This document shows positions 11,634-22,900 of a stretch of DNA of 64,000 nt, piece by piece (the stretch's first letter is position 1; each line of letters begins with the position of its first letter). The stretch is from Juglans regia (Eukaryota; Streptophyta; Magnoliopsida; Fagales; Juglandaceae), in NCBI RefSeq assembly GCF_001411555.2, contig NC_049903.1, positions 27,726,270-27,790,269 of the forward strand, in the 5' to 3' direction. Under the pieces are notes generated by a model. That model ran no database searches. It had not been told where the DNA came from and worked only from the letters and a program-made list of their open reading frames with translations. The position numbers were made by a program, and so were the translations under genes.

Positions 11634-12545
11634 ATGGATAACGGCATTGCTGAAAACTCATCTCCAACTCGATCCAAATGGAGAAAAGTAGCATATGGAG
11701 GGATGCAGCCTGGTTTTGATGACAATCACACTGATGAATCTTTTCTTGAAGATATAGTCATGAATGCCAATGTTGTGAAACGGGACATGCTAAAAGTGAT
11801 GCAAGACTCGGTTTCCATCTCTGAATATCTATGCATTGTTGCCCTTGTGGGCTTGGTTTGGACCTACACTCTAAGATCAACTCTTGATGAAACTTCCCTT
11901 TTGTATCTTGATGTCAGTCTTCTTGGATCAGGTTTTCTACTTCTCCTTTTAACCGAAGAAATGCTTTCACTCAATCTTCTCTTGCATTATTTACTTAACG
12001 TTTTCTTTTTCACAACTGGATTATACGTTTTTGCTCCCATCTACCAAACTCTAACAAGATCCATTAGCTCAGATTCCATCTGGGCAGTAACTGTTCCACT
12101 CGTCATACTTCATCTATTCCTTCACGACTACTCAGGATCAACTGTTAGGGCTCCTGGGGCTCTGAATAATCCAACATTGACCAGTTGCATTTCTTTAAAT
12201 GCCTCGATAGTGGCCTCGGTTTTCATTGCTTCTCGCCTTCCGTCAAGTATACATGTTTTTGCAATCATGCTATTCTCCTTACAAGTTTTTCTTTTTGCTC
12301 CACTGATCACTTACTGTATCAAAAAGTACTCCTTCCGCTTGCATCTTTGCTTTGCTTTCAGTTTGATGGCCGTGACCTTGGCTTTTGTTTATACACTCCA
12401 CCGGCTACTTTTTGTGCTACTGTTGGGTTTATTGGTTTTTGTGACTGTGGTATGTCCTTATTGGCTTATACGACTTCAAGAATACAAGTTTGAGATCAAT
12501 GGCCCTTGGGATGAGGCTAAGCTTTGTTTTGCCGTGACAGATTAA
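11634..12545 (+). CDS. PIG-C / GPI2, subunit of the GPI-GlcNAc transferase
   Basis: This subunit belongs to the endoplasmic-reticulum complex that transfers GlcNAc from UDP-GlcNAc to phosphatidylinositol, the first step in making GPI anchors. The 303-residue protein comes from one uninterrupted exon. After a hydrophilic N-terminus ([17 protein letters not shown], typical for the family's WxKVLYxxQxxPDN region) come about eight hydrophobic segments from residue 60 to 285, with family signatures [62 protein letters not shown], and the end [23 protein letters not shown] 11634 is the first in frame. Nothing looks broken. Copy B encodes the same protein with three conservative changes. The catalytic subunit is PIG-A; PIG-C has no known catalytic residues. 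Confidence 0.95.
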   Translation: MDNGIAENSSPTRSKWRKVAYGGMQPGFDDNHTDESFLEDIVMNANVVKRDMLKVMQDSVSISEYLCIVALVGLVWTYTLRSTLDETSLLYLDVSLLGSGFLLLLLTEEMLSLNLLLHYLLNVFFFTTGLYVFAPIYQTLTRSISSDSIWAVTVPLVILHLFLHDYSGSTVRAPGALNNPTLTSCISLNASIVASVFIASRLPSSIHVFAIMLFSLQVFLFAPLITYCIKKYSFRLHLCFAFSLMAVTLAFVYTLHRLLFVLLLGLLVFVTVVCPYWLIRLQEYKFEINGPWDEAKLCFAVTD

Positions 12546-14811
12546 GATCTCCAGTGTCAACCTTTGTATGTCTGATGGGGACTTTTTGGAGGTTGGTTAA
12601 TTCGAAATTGGATTGTTTGTATAATTTCTCTTGTTTCTTCTGTCCAGTTAAAGATCTTATTCCACTTATTACACCATATTGATGTGGCGCCATCTATTAT
12701 TGAATCGGCATTAGTTTTCTATTGCAGGATCTGTTTTATTCTGAAGGATGAAGTAAGCCCACTCAAATTGGATTAAAAATCCTGAAATTTCAAACATAAA
12801 TCTAAAACTAAAAAGGGGGATGGGTGGGCAGAATAGATAAAATGCATATCTGCTTCACCAAATCGAAGCAACTCTTCCATAAATCTTAAAGATTACTCTA
12901 ATAATAATGGTCATCCAAAGCAGAAGACACTTATTACATGTACTTATCATACAAAAGAAGTCTAAACCTAGTAATACTAGTAAATAACTAGAAACAGGTT
13001 ATTTAAAAAAAAAAAAAAAAACTAGAAACATGGGTGTTTGCTTGACCGAGGATCGTTGTGTATCGAGTGACATCTCAAGCAAACTTTTTGGACTAGTCAT
13101 GCTCGTCCAAATTTTGAGCGGTGTGTCGAGCGAAGATTTGACTAAATCCATAGTGCGAAGATTTGGCTAAATTCATAGTGGAAGTCTTGTATCTATGTTC
13201 ACTCAACTAAAACTCATGCGAAAATCAAGCGAATTCTTGGTCAGTGGGATTTCTCTTTGTGCGATTTTCTTCGACATTGGACCCTTCCTACCAACTTTTT
13301 GGATAAATTATCTTTGCATTGTTTTCATGTTTGTCTAGGCGTTAAGGGTGATCACTAGCTAGAAGAGTCGTTTTTAGGCTAGCCTTTGTTTTAAATTCTT
13401 TGAGAATTAGACTTCAAATTCAGACTTTTGTTTTGTTGGCATGACCCTATACCAGTAATTTCTGAATTGACTTGAGATAGTTATAATTTCTGAACTATTT
13501 TCTAGATTTGTTGTTTCTGATTTCTAATTGAGTATAAAAATAAGTCCGAGTCAGAATTCAAGATGTTGCTCTGATCCATTTTTCTGCTAACTTTTATTCT
13601 ACACCACCACCACCACTAATCTACACTAACAACTGCACAGTATGCCTCTCAGGCAGGCTTCATTTTTCATATCACCTTGAGTGGTTTGCCTGCAAATTTT
13701 GACTGATCAAAGATAGATCTAGTAGCTGAGTGCATCAGCCGGCCGCCCTATCCATCATTCCAAAATTGGGATTGATCGCATTATAGTTGTTAGCATATAA
13801 GATGCATGCGTTTTATATTATGAATTGATCAGCTTGTGGGACCTCTTTCTTGTATATGTGGAATACATTTGAGGTACTTATATAAATGCAAGTCACTTAG
13901 ATATATAAATGAACACAAGATCAATTAAACCAGCTGACCAAAATATATGGTCAGTACGTTTAAAGCTCTCAACCCTTAAGCTTACACACACATGACACAC
14001 ACACAAACGATATATATGCATAATCCAATATCTCCATTCATAAAAGGTAAATTACCTTTTAAACGGGGCCCTTCACCTATACATGCATCTTCAGCAAGAT
14101 TATGACTCTTTGTTTTTCATTTGTCATGTTTTCATTCATTTAATTTCATTCTATTAGAGGGAATGAAATTGTGGGAATGTTCTGGGAATGGGCAGAAATT
14201 CTGGGAATGAAACATGTTCATGTGAATGGATAGTTTCTGGGAAAATTGTGGAATTTGAGGGAATGGATTAATCTGATAGAAAATGGAAAGAGTGACTTAA
14301 TTAACTATTTACGTCAAACGTTAACTATTTACGTATTTGAATTGAAAATCGTTGGAGAAACACATATTTGAGAAGACACAATCTCACCACAAAAACCCAT
14401 TTAGGGTGATTTATTGGATAGCCGCATAATTTGAGACTAGGCTCGGTTTTGATACACAAAACATCTCATCTCATAATTATAATTTTTTCAAATTCCTACA
14501 AAAAATATAATAAACCATTTAATTTTTTTAAATTTTAAACTAAAAATATTATTAAAAAATTATATTATAATAATATTTTATTTAACTTTTAACAAAATAT
14601 CTGATCTGATATGATCTTATCTGCATAATGAATCGTAACCTAGAATTTATGTGGGAAAATATAGTATTCTCGGCGTTTTTGTCGCTGCCGCTATTGTCAG
14701 TGGCAAAATTTTGGTCATGGATGTTAAAAACTTATTTGCGGCAGAAGAAATTATCCATTGAGAAAAGCGTTGCAATAGTATACATACACATTGCGCCGAC
14801 ATTAATTAGAC

Positions 14812-14932
14812 TAGGCCTGGTTTGGATTAACAATTCATTTTATTATTATTTATTACTATTCATTAATTTTAACTCATAAATTTTACTATTATTCATAACT
14901 CATCTTCAAATTTAAATGTGAAACGAGGCCTA
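14812..14932. mobile_element. MITE, TAGGCCT ends
   Basis: The ends TAGGCCTGGTTTGGATT and AAATGTGAAACGAGGCCTA form imperfect inverted repeats around an AT-rich core with repeated TTATTACTATTCATTA. Copy B has a slightly longer version (about 50260-50390). Non-coding. Confidence 0.65.
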
Positions 14933-15238
14933 AAAATGGCGATTATATACACTGTCGGTAAAAGAGGCTGGGGCGTTCATTACGACATTTGCGGCGAATC
15001 AATTCTGCCGCAATAGTTTTTTTCCAACTCAATGCATTATTAGCTTTGTTGCTTTTTCCTGGCACTTAAATCGTATATTCGCGCCAATTCATGAGCGCCG
15101 CAAATAATATGTTTTTATGACAATTATTTAGAGTAGTTGGTAAAAAGTATTTGTAAAGCAACTTTGGCGTCCAACATGCGTCAGAGTAGAAACCGGCCGG
15201 AAAATATAATTCCAGCAATTTTGAGCACTTCTTGCTTC

Positions 15239-15462
15239 GGATAGGTTTGAAAAACAAGATAAAATATAAAATTTTTATCTCATCTCATCTTATCATTACA
15301 TATTTTTTAAATTCTCATACAAAATATAATAAACAATTCAACTTTTTCAAATTAATTCCAATACACTTTTATCAAATTTCAAAATAATAATAATATTAAA
15401 ATATAATATTTTAAACTTTAAAATAAAATATAAAATTTTTATTTCACCTTCCAAACATGCCC
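15239..15462. mobile_element. MITE of the 5800/30073 family
   Basis: The left end GGATAGGTTTGAAAAACAAG and right end CACCTTCCAAACATGCCC are diverged inverted repeats. The inside contains the family core AAAATATAATAAACAATTCA and paired ATATTAAAATATAATATT blocks. The copy-B version (about 50893-51110) is noticeably diverged, more than its flanks. Confidence 0.65.
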
Positions 15463-17224
15463 TTAAATCTACCACTGGAAAATGATCTTTTTCTTGTAGC
15501 GAGAATTTTTTATATGACATGATTATTTGTTTGGAAATCTAAACAACCCCATGCATATGCATGAACCACACACTTGGCTCAATTTTTGGCCATAGATGAT
15601 CCAATATCCACTTGTACTAACATTAATAATGGTGCACTTTCCAAATCACAAAAATATTATGAATGGTCAGACGTGATCCAAGCTAGGTGAAAAATATTTC
15701 CATTTCATTATTAAATTAAAGAGAGATGGAATCTGAATCTTTGATTGAACTCTGATGATCATGATCTCACTCAAAACCTTAGGAGCGATGCGATGAAAAT
15801 GAGAAAGTGTAATTCTATTCAAAGGCAGTGACCACGTACATACACTTGAATTCCTACGATCCCTGGCCTCACAAAAAGTGATACCTTAAGTACGTACCTC
15901 ACATGAGAAGGATATGATGGGGACATCATATATCCCTTTAATATGGGGATTCTCGAGAACGCCTCTGATGTCAAAATCAGTGATCACAATAAGAATATCA
16001 TTTTCTAGACAAATGAATCAGATCAATCTTCACATACTTGAGGGAAGTGTATATATAGAACCCATGAGTTTTTTTGTTACCATGCGATAGCGGGCTTATC
16101 TGTTATTTGAAATTCAAGTCTCGGGATGGAGAATATAATCAAATCCAATTGATCGGATAGGTCTTCTCGTCCGGGATACTCTCAATCGGTTATTCCTTCA
16201 ATAGTTGGAATGGATTTGACTCTTAGGGGAGTAGATTATTGGCTTGAGTGTTATTAAGCCCTTTCCAATCTCTTTGGGTGTAATTAATAGAAATATATAT
16301 ATTTTTTTAATTTTCTTTTGTTTTTTCAATCATAAACTGCACAAGATACTAATGGAGTGAGTTCATTATATGTAGGGAACTTAATTGGGGAGCATATATA
16401 GGAACCCTTTTGTGACATAATTGTCTAAATTAAGTAGGTATTATATAGACGCACTTGCAATGCTTTGCTTTGCTTTGCAAATTATGGCTGTGAGATCTCC
16501 ATTTTTATTAGTTATAGTGTTATTTTATTTGTGTTATTATGTTGTTTATACTCTTGGTATTTTATTATTTGGGTGTGTTATTATTTATTTTGATATGTTG
16601 GGTTTTTATTATTATTATTTTTATATGTGTTATTTTTATTATTGAGGTTATCTTTGTAGTGGGTTTTTATTTATTTTTGGGCTTGTGTTTATTTTTTGGG
16701 CTTATTATTTGTGTTTTAATTCGTTGGGCCGTGTGTGTGTTGTTAGTTGAAGCCCAGCCGAACAAACCGGCCCAGCCCATGGCCCGGCCCAGCCCGCGAG
16801 AGAACCCAGCCCTCACTAAACCAAACGGCGCCGTTTTAGGGGATTTGGCCTTAGGGTTTCGTCTTATTGCCCCTTGCGCCGCACGCCCCACTTCTTTTCT
16901 TCTTCTTCCTGCTTCTTCTTCATTTCTTCTCATTTCTTCCAAGCTCCACGCAGCTATTGCCGAAAATGGGATCCAGCCGTGAGCCACCTCCACCTTCTTT
17001 TCCCTCTCTCGTGTCGATCGGCATGCGCCCCGAAGGCTAGCTGTCAACCCGTGGCAGCACGCGGTTGTTTCTCCATCCGCAAGCTCCTCGGTGGCGATGG
17101 GCATGGCTTCCGTGAGTGCTGCCGTGCCACGCGTCCGCGAGAAGACTCCCTTTTCTCCACGGCATGCTGCCGTTATTTCCTTCCTCCTCCGTGCGACACG
17201 GGTGCCATGCGAACCGCCGCATTT

Positions 17225-17240
17225 GGCCTATAAATAGGCC
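17225..17240 (+). promoter_or_regulatory. LTR TATA box inside a near-palindrome
   Basis: TATAAATA at 17229-17236 sits in GGCCTATAAATAGGCC. A transcription start would be expected near 17260-17270. The identical arrangement is at 24225-24240 in the 3' LTR. Promoter function is inferred from sequence and position only. Confidence 0.7.
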
Positions 17241-17867
17241 ACGGCTTCTCATGGTTTGGGGATCCCGAATTGAGTATTTTGTTTGTGGAATTTTGGAGTG
17301 AAATCGAGTAACCTTGTAAGCTTTCCGAGTGCGAGTTGATTTTAAAATTGTGAAATTTTTTGTGTAATCCGAAGCTTGAGGTTGTTTTGGCCGTGTTTGG
17401 TGTTTGTTCTCATTGAGGAAATTTTGTTGGTTGTTTCCGTGAGTGTGTGGGCTGTCGGGCAGTGTTGCCGTGTACCATTGTTGCGCTGCCGCTTGTACAA
17501 TTGTCCATTTCGTCACGTATGTAATATTGTGTAATTTCTCAAGTTTATAAATAAACTGTATTTATTGGCTTTATCAACTGTTGTTTAATTGTAAAATTTG
17601 TTGGTTTGTTGGAAATATTGTATTTGTTGAAATGTTGGGCTTTAAACGATATTATGGAAAAATGGGCCTTGGGCCGTTGGAGTTATTGAGGATTTGTAAT
17701 TTAATTAATTAAATACATATTTTAATGAACTGTTGAAAAGCATATTTATCGTTTTATTAAATTATGCGGTAATGTCACGAAGTCTGTTGGATATTGATAC
17801 TGCTGCGTGTGTTTCACGACCCCAAGCCGAGATGGGGCATTATCTCGGTGGAGCTTCTCTGGTCACT

Positions 17868-17948
17868 CGGGAGCGTAACAGACTGATGTGACGTCCCCTG
17901 AGTTGTCGCAAGGCGACAACGGGAACGGACGAGACGGTAACGCTCCCG
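17868..17948 (+). other. Nested stem-loop in the LTR (putative leader RNA structure)
   Basis: An outer stem CGGGAGCGT (17868-17876) pairs with ACGCTCCCG (17940-17948). Inside it GTTGTCGC (17902-17909) pairs with GCGACAAC (17913-17920) around a 3-nt loop. In the 3' LTR both stems are kept and the loop changes from AAG to AGG. A function (packaging, dimerisation or translation) is only a guess. Confidence 0.55.
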
Positions 17949-18699
17949 TATCGATTCCATGACCTTTGGCTGGCGAGGTTAGAGGATGATCAGCTACGTG
18001 CGCGCTAAGCGCGGAACTGAGCATCACTCGTTACGAAGTCTCATGCACGGACGTTACCCGTGATGTGACGAAGAGAGCCAGGTCATGCGGATGGTCCCTA
18101 GGGGAGACCGTGGCGCATGCTTAATAACTAATAATTTTGATTGGACCAAAATGTGATTTTTGGTGTAAGTGATTAAAAAGTGTATTTTGGGAATAAATAT
18201 TTGATATTATTGTGAATTATGTGCGTTTGGGAACGCGTGTTACTTTTATATCTCTTAAATGTAATTTTCGTTAATTATGTACTGAGATGTCATAATCTCA
18301 TGGTGGTGTTTTACCCTACGGTTCCGTTTTATGGTTCCGTAGAATCTGACGCAGAGCCTGAGTATGAACCCGAGGAATCAGCTCCGCCAGAGGGTTGACT
18401 TGCTGTGTTACTGTTCAGTGTTATGGGATTTGTTTCCCCCTATGTTATTTTCTGTATTTATTTTATCTGTCGGATGACTGTTTAATCCTTGTAAAGTTAT
18501 GTTATATGTTTTAAAACAAATTCTGGTACTGAATAAAGAAAGACTTTTTATTTCTCCGCTGCGTATATTATTTTTGTACACTTATTGCATGTTGTACACA
18601 CTCTGAGCACTGGTCGATGGGGTGCGTGATCCGTGTGATCATCATCCCGGTGTCACGAACTCCACTAAAATAACACGTGGGGGTCGAGGGCGCCACAGG

Positions 18700-18711
18700 T
18701 GGTATCAGAGC
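18700..18711 (+). promoter_or_regulatory. Primer binding site (initiator tRNA-Met)
   Basis: TGGTATCAGAGC follows the 5' LTR after two bases and is complementary to the 3' end of plant initiator methionine tRNA, the usual primer for minus-strand synthesis in this group. Confidence 0.95.
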
Positions 18712-18834
18712 GGTCTGGCTCTGGGTAACATCATGTAAATACCTAGGTGCAGTACCAGAAAATTTTATTGTATATTTTTAATTTTTATTTATTTTAGATA
18801 TCGAGTTTTAAAAATATACGTTTTTATTAGAACG

Positions 18835-19932
18835 ATGGACCGATCTGGAATACCACATCCGGAACCTGAGAATGACTTGACTCATGCTGATGTGAATTTT
18901 GCTATGGCTAGAGCCTTGACCCGTATGACAGAATTTCTCCAACAAAATTATCAGCCGCAAAGAGAGCAACAAAATGGTTGTCCGTATGAACGCTTTTTAG
19001 CTCATAGGACTCCTGCGTTTTCTGGACAAGAGGATCCACTTCGTGCTGGGAGGTGGATTAGTGATCTCGAAAAGACATTCGAGATATGTGGGTGCATTGA
19101 AACTCAGAAAGTTTTATATGCAAGTTACCTGCTGCAAGGTGATGCAACTGCCTGGTGGGAAACCAAGCGAGAACTTCTGGAAATGGAGTTAGGATCTATT
19201 GCAGCGGTATCTTGGGTACGTTTTAAAAGGGAATTTAATGACCGGTTTTTCCCGAACACTATGAGGAAGCAGAAGGCCCGGGAGTTTAATAATTTAGTGC
19301 AAGGGGAGATGACGGTTGAGCAGTATGCTCGGAGGTTTATAGAACTCGGGAAATTTGCTACGCATTTAATTGCCACTGAGGAAATGCGGATTGAGCGATT
19401 TCAGGAAGGTCTACGTAGGGAAATTCGTAGACAGGTTGCTTGTCTGCAAATTCCGACCTTCCAACAACTGGTGGAAGTTGCTACAATTGCTGAGCGGGAA
19501 TTTATTGAGCCTATTACCGCTTCATTTGGACAAAAGAAAAGAAATTTCGGGGAAGGTAGTAGTACTGGGTCTGCACCTAAGTTTACTACCAGGACGGGAG
19601 CCCGACCGCAGATGACCACTGGAGTACGAATGGGGGGACGAGCTCCTGTATGTGGCAAATGTAATAGGTCGCATGTAGGTGAGTGTCATTTGTCTGGGAT
19701 TCAATGTTTCAGATGCGGGCAAACGGGGCATCTTGCTCGCAATTGTCCTACCACGTTTCAAGCAAACCGAGGTGGTTACCAAGGTGGAAGGACTACCCCA
19801 AGACCACCTGTTCAGGCTAGGGTTTATGCAGTGACCCCCGGTGAGATAGACGAAGAAGCACCAGAGACTCAAAATGCTGGAGTCATTACAGGTTCAGATT
19901 CCTATCCAATCAATTTGATATTGATGTATTGA
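18835..19932 (+). CDS. Chromovirus Gag
   Basis: Gag is the structural capsid/nucleocapsid protein of the retroelement. The 365-residue frame contains the retrotransposon gag domain (about residues 60-230; AYLxG-type ASYLLQGDATAWWE, then FNDRFFPNTMRKQKAREF and MTVEQYARRFIELGKFA) and a zinc knuckle CFRCGQTGHLARNCP near residue 298. A second upstream Cys/His cluster, CGKCNRSHVGEC, fits the extra knuckle of this lineage. The frame closes at 19930-19932 inside an 88-nt segment with intron-like ends (19892-19979). The last 13 or so codons are thus probably intronic and do not resemble Gag. ATG 18835 is the first in frame after the leader. Confidence 0.9.
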   Translation: MDRSGIPHPEPENDLTHADVNFAMARALTRMTEFLQQNYQPQREQQNGCPYERFLAHRTPAFSGQEDPLRAGRWISDLEKTFEICGCIETQKVLYASYLLQGDATAWWETKRELLEMELGSIAAVSWVRFKREFNDRFFPNTMRKQKAREFNNLVQGEMTVEQYARRFIELGKFATHLIATEEMRIERFQEGLRREIRRQVACLQIPTFQQLVEVATIAEREFIEPITASFGQKKRNFGEGSSTGSAPKFTTRTGARPQMTTGVRMGGRAPVCGKCNRSHVGECHLSGIQCFRCGQTGHLARNCPTTFQANRGGYQGGRTTPRPPVQARVYAVTPGEIDEEAPETQNAGVITGSDSYPINLILMY

Positions 19933-19979
19933 GTGTTTTGATTGATAGATTTCATCAGTAAATTTTTAATTTATTTTAG
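19892..19979 (+). other. Intron-like segment between gag and protease
   Basis: This 88-nt segment starts GT and ends TTTATTTTAG, is far more AT-rich than its flanks, and contains stops in all frames relevant to gag. On its left the gag frame reads GVIT; on its right protease coding begins at once and leads to the DSGA active site. Removing 88 nt brings both sides into one frame. The donor (G|GTTCAG) is weak against the plant consensus. It could be a true spliced intron or an insertion that separates gag from pol. Confidence 0.6.
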
Positions 19980-22900
19980 GTAGAGTTCGACTATTTGAAT
20001 TTTATGCATGCACTCTGTTTGACTCCGGAGCATCTCAATCGTTTATATCTACTACTTTTGCACGGATGTGCAATTTAGTCTTTAAACCTTTATCGCAGTC
20101 TTTATTGGTGAAGTTGCCAAATGGAGAGACTGTTTGGTGTTCTAAGGTTACCCTAGGTTGTCCTTTGATGATTAGTGGAATGATTCTTAAAGCAGATCTG
20201 ATAATGTTTAAGCTACTTGAATTTGATATTATTTTAGGTATGGATTGGTTATATCAGTATTTTGCCAGTATTAATTGCCGTAGTTGAATAGTTAGTTTTC
20301 AACTACCCGGAGGGAAGTATTTAGAGTTTGCTGGGAGTAAAGTTAAGTCAAAACCTACAGTTATATCTGCCATTCAAGCAAGTAGAGACTTGGCAAGTGG
20401 AGCTGATGCTTTCTTAGTTCAAGTAATGTCTGTACTTTCGGAAAAGAAATCTCTAGCAAAAATTCCGATTGTGGAGGAGTTTTCCGATGTATTTGTGGAT
20501 GATTTACCTGGCTTACCACCTGTTCGTGATTTGGAGTTCGCCATCGATCTAGAATCCGGTGCGGCACCAGTTCATAAGCCCCCGTACCGAATGGCGCCAG
20601 CAGAATTGAAAGAGCTGAAAAGTCAACTACAAGAACTGGTAGATAAAGGGTTTATCCAGCCTAGTTTTTCACCTTGGGGCGCACCAGTTTTATTTGTTAA
20701 AAAGAAAGATGGTACTCTCAGAATGTGCATAGATTACCGAGAACTCAATAAAGTAACCATCAAGAATAAATACCCCTTACCTCGGATTGATGACTTATTC
20801 GATCAACTTCAGGGTGCAACAACTTTTTCTAAGATTGACCTAAAGTCAGGATACTATCAATTAAGGATTAAGGATCATGATATACCTAAGACTGCCTTTA
20901 GGTCTAGGTATGGGCATTATGAGTTTAAAGTGATGCCTTTTGGTTTAGCCAATGCCCCTGCAGCCTTTATGGATATGATGAATAGGGTATTTCGACTTTA
21001 TCTAGATTCCTTTGTGATTGTTTTTATTGATGATATATTAGTTTATTCTCGAGATCCGGAGCAGCACGCCGGTCATCTTCGTTTGGTTTTGAGTAAGTTG
21101 AGAGAACATCAGCTTTATGCAAATCTGAATAAGTGTGAATTTTGGTTGGAGGAGATTAAGTTTCTTGGTCATGTTATGTCCCGGGATGGCGTAGCAGTTG
21201 ATCCAAGTAAGATCGAAGCTGTCTTAGCATGGCCACGTCCTTCAACGGTACACGAAATTCGAAGCTTCTTGGGACTTGCTGGTTACTATCGAAGGTTTGT
21301 GGAGGGCTTTGCTCGATTGTCTGGACCTCTCACTTCACTTACAAGGAAAAATGTGGAGTTTGTCTGGTCTGACAAGTGCGAGAAAAGTTTTCAAGAATTG
21401 AAGAAGAGGTTAACTACAGCACCTGTGTTGGCACTTCCAGAACCTCATAAACCGTTTGTAGTTTTTAGTGATGCTTCCAAATTTGGTTTGGGATGTGTTC
21501 TTATGCAGGAAGGAAAAGTCGTGGCATATGCATCTCGTCAATTGAAAGATCATGAAAGGAATTATCCCACTCATGATTTGGAGTTAGCAGCTGTGGTTTT
21601 CGCTCTCAAGATTTGGCGATACTATTTATATGGTGAGACCTGTGAAATTTTCACTGATCATAAAAGTCTTAAACATCTCTTCTCGCAGAAAAATCTTAAT
21701 ATGAGACAGAGGAGATGGTTAGAGTTAATCAGTGATTATCAATGTGAGATTAAATATCATCCTGGAAAAGCAAATCTGGTTGCAGATGCACTTAGTCGGA
21801 AGTCTTATTCGATTAATGAGGCTCAGTCACCAGGGTTGGACTCTCTTCTTTTTAGTATGAGGAGACTTCTTGCTAAGAGTTCTCAGCAGGAAGAAGTGTT
21901 GACTTCAATTCATGATATCCGAGTTCTTGATTTTAAGGAGTTAAAAACTTTGCAGGAAAATGACTCTAAGTTGTGTGACATTAGAGAAAGAGTCAAGAAG
22001 TCGCAAGGACCCGCGCATTTCAGTCTAAGTAGAGAAGATATTCTTTTATTTCGAAATCGTAGGGTGATTCCTACAGATTCAGAATTTAAAGAAAGAATCT
22101 TGACTGAAGCCCATGCAGCTCCTTATTCTGTTCATCCTGGAAGTACGAAGATGTATCGAGATTTGAAGAAAAGTTTCTGGTGGGAAGGTATGAAGAGAGA
22201 CATTGCTTTATTTATTGAAAAATGTACTACTTGTCGACAGGTTAAAGCTGAGCATCAAAGGCCTGCTGGCTATCTTCAACCACTCCCGATTCCCGAGTGG
22301 AAATGGGACGACATCGCAATGGACTTTGTTGTAGGACTACCAAGAACGCCTAGTGGGAAAAATTCAATTTGGGTAATTATTGATCGTCTGACCAAGTGTG
22401 CCCATTTCTTACCTATATCTAACACTGATACTTTGGGAAGTTTGACTCGGTTATATGTCAAGGAAATTGTACGTCTTCATGGAATTCCCAAGAGTATAGT
22501 GTCAGATAGGGACCCACGTTTCACATCTCACTTCTGGAAAAGTTTGCAAACAGCTTTGGGCACCAAGTTAAAATTCAGCAGTGCTTATCATCCTCAGACG
22601 GACGGCCAATCAGAACGCACTATTCAGACCCTTGAGGATATGTTGCGAGCCTGTGTTTTGGATTTTAAAGGAAGTTGGGAAAATCATCTATCGCTTATAG
22701 AGTTTGCTTATAATAACAGTTTTCAAGCAACTATTCAAATGGCCCCTTATGAAGCTCTTTATGGGAGAAAATGTAGGTCTCCCTTGTTTTGGGATGAAGT
22801 CGGCGAAGGTAATCTACTTGGACCAGAAATTATTCAGGAGATGAGAAATCAGGTTCAAGTTATAAAAAACAAGATGGCAGCTGCTCAGAGTCGTCAAAAG

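Larger units (their letters stand above)
4337..16488 (+). repeat. Copy A of the 12 kb duplicated block
   Basis: This stretch is repeated in the same orientation at 39768-52135. The two agree base for base over long runs, with scattered substitutions and short indels, mostly in simple repeats; by eye about 99% identical. Copy A holds CNR exons 1-2, a LINE ORF1 remnant, the complex I subunit gene, a UDP-glucose dehydrogenase fragment, PIG-C and several short TIR elements. The block ends at the base before the 5' LTR of the chromovirus. Confidence 0.97.
12546..16488. other. 3' UTR and gene-free stretch with short elements
   Basis: After the PIG-C 3' UTR there is an A-run flanked by a repeated AACTAGAAACA word (about 12988-13029), a stretch rich in short T-runs, and several short TIR elements (near 14440-14600, 14812-14932 and 15239-15462). 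The GC-richer words around 14650-14800 and 14980-15120 (GCGGC, TGCCGC repeated) look like the remains of a DNA transposon split by the 14812 element, but I could not find its ends. No gene was recognised. Confidence 0.55.
16489..18697 (+). repeat. 5' LTR of the chromovirus
   Basis: This LTR is 2209 bp, TG...CA bounded. It starts T-rich, then has a perfect 14 bp palindrome AAACGGCGCCGTTT (16823-16836), a C/T-rich GC island, the TATA box at 17229, a GC-rich foldable stretch (17815-18120) and a poly(A) signal AATAAA at 18532-18537. It matches the 3' LTR almost completely except at 16837-16946, just after the palindrome. Confidence 0.95.

Noticed and set aside
14619..15120. GCGGC/TGCCGC-rich pieces as a CACTA or Mutator element
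   Set aside because: Repeated words are suggestive, but no terminal repeats, target duplication or transposase could be found.
16421..17516. Several open frames in the 5' LTR (and 23529-24555 in the 3' LTR)
   Set aside because: Low-complexity T-rich or GC-island frames inside LTRs; no retroelement or host domain, different products in overlapping frames.
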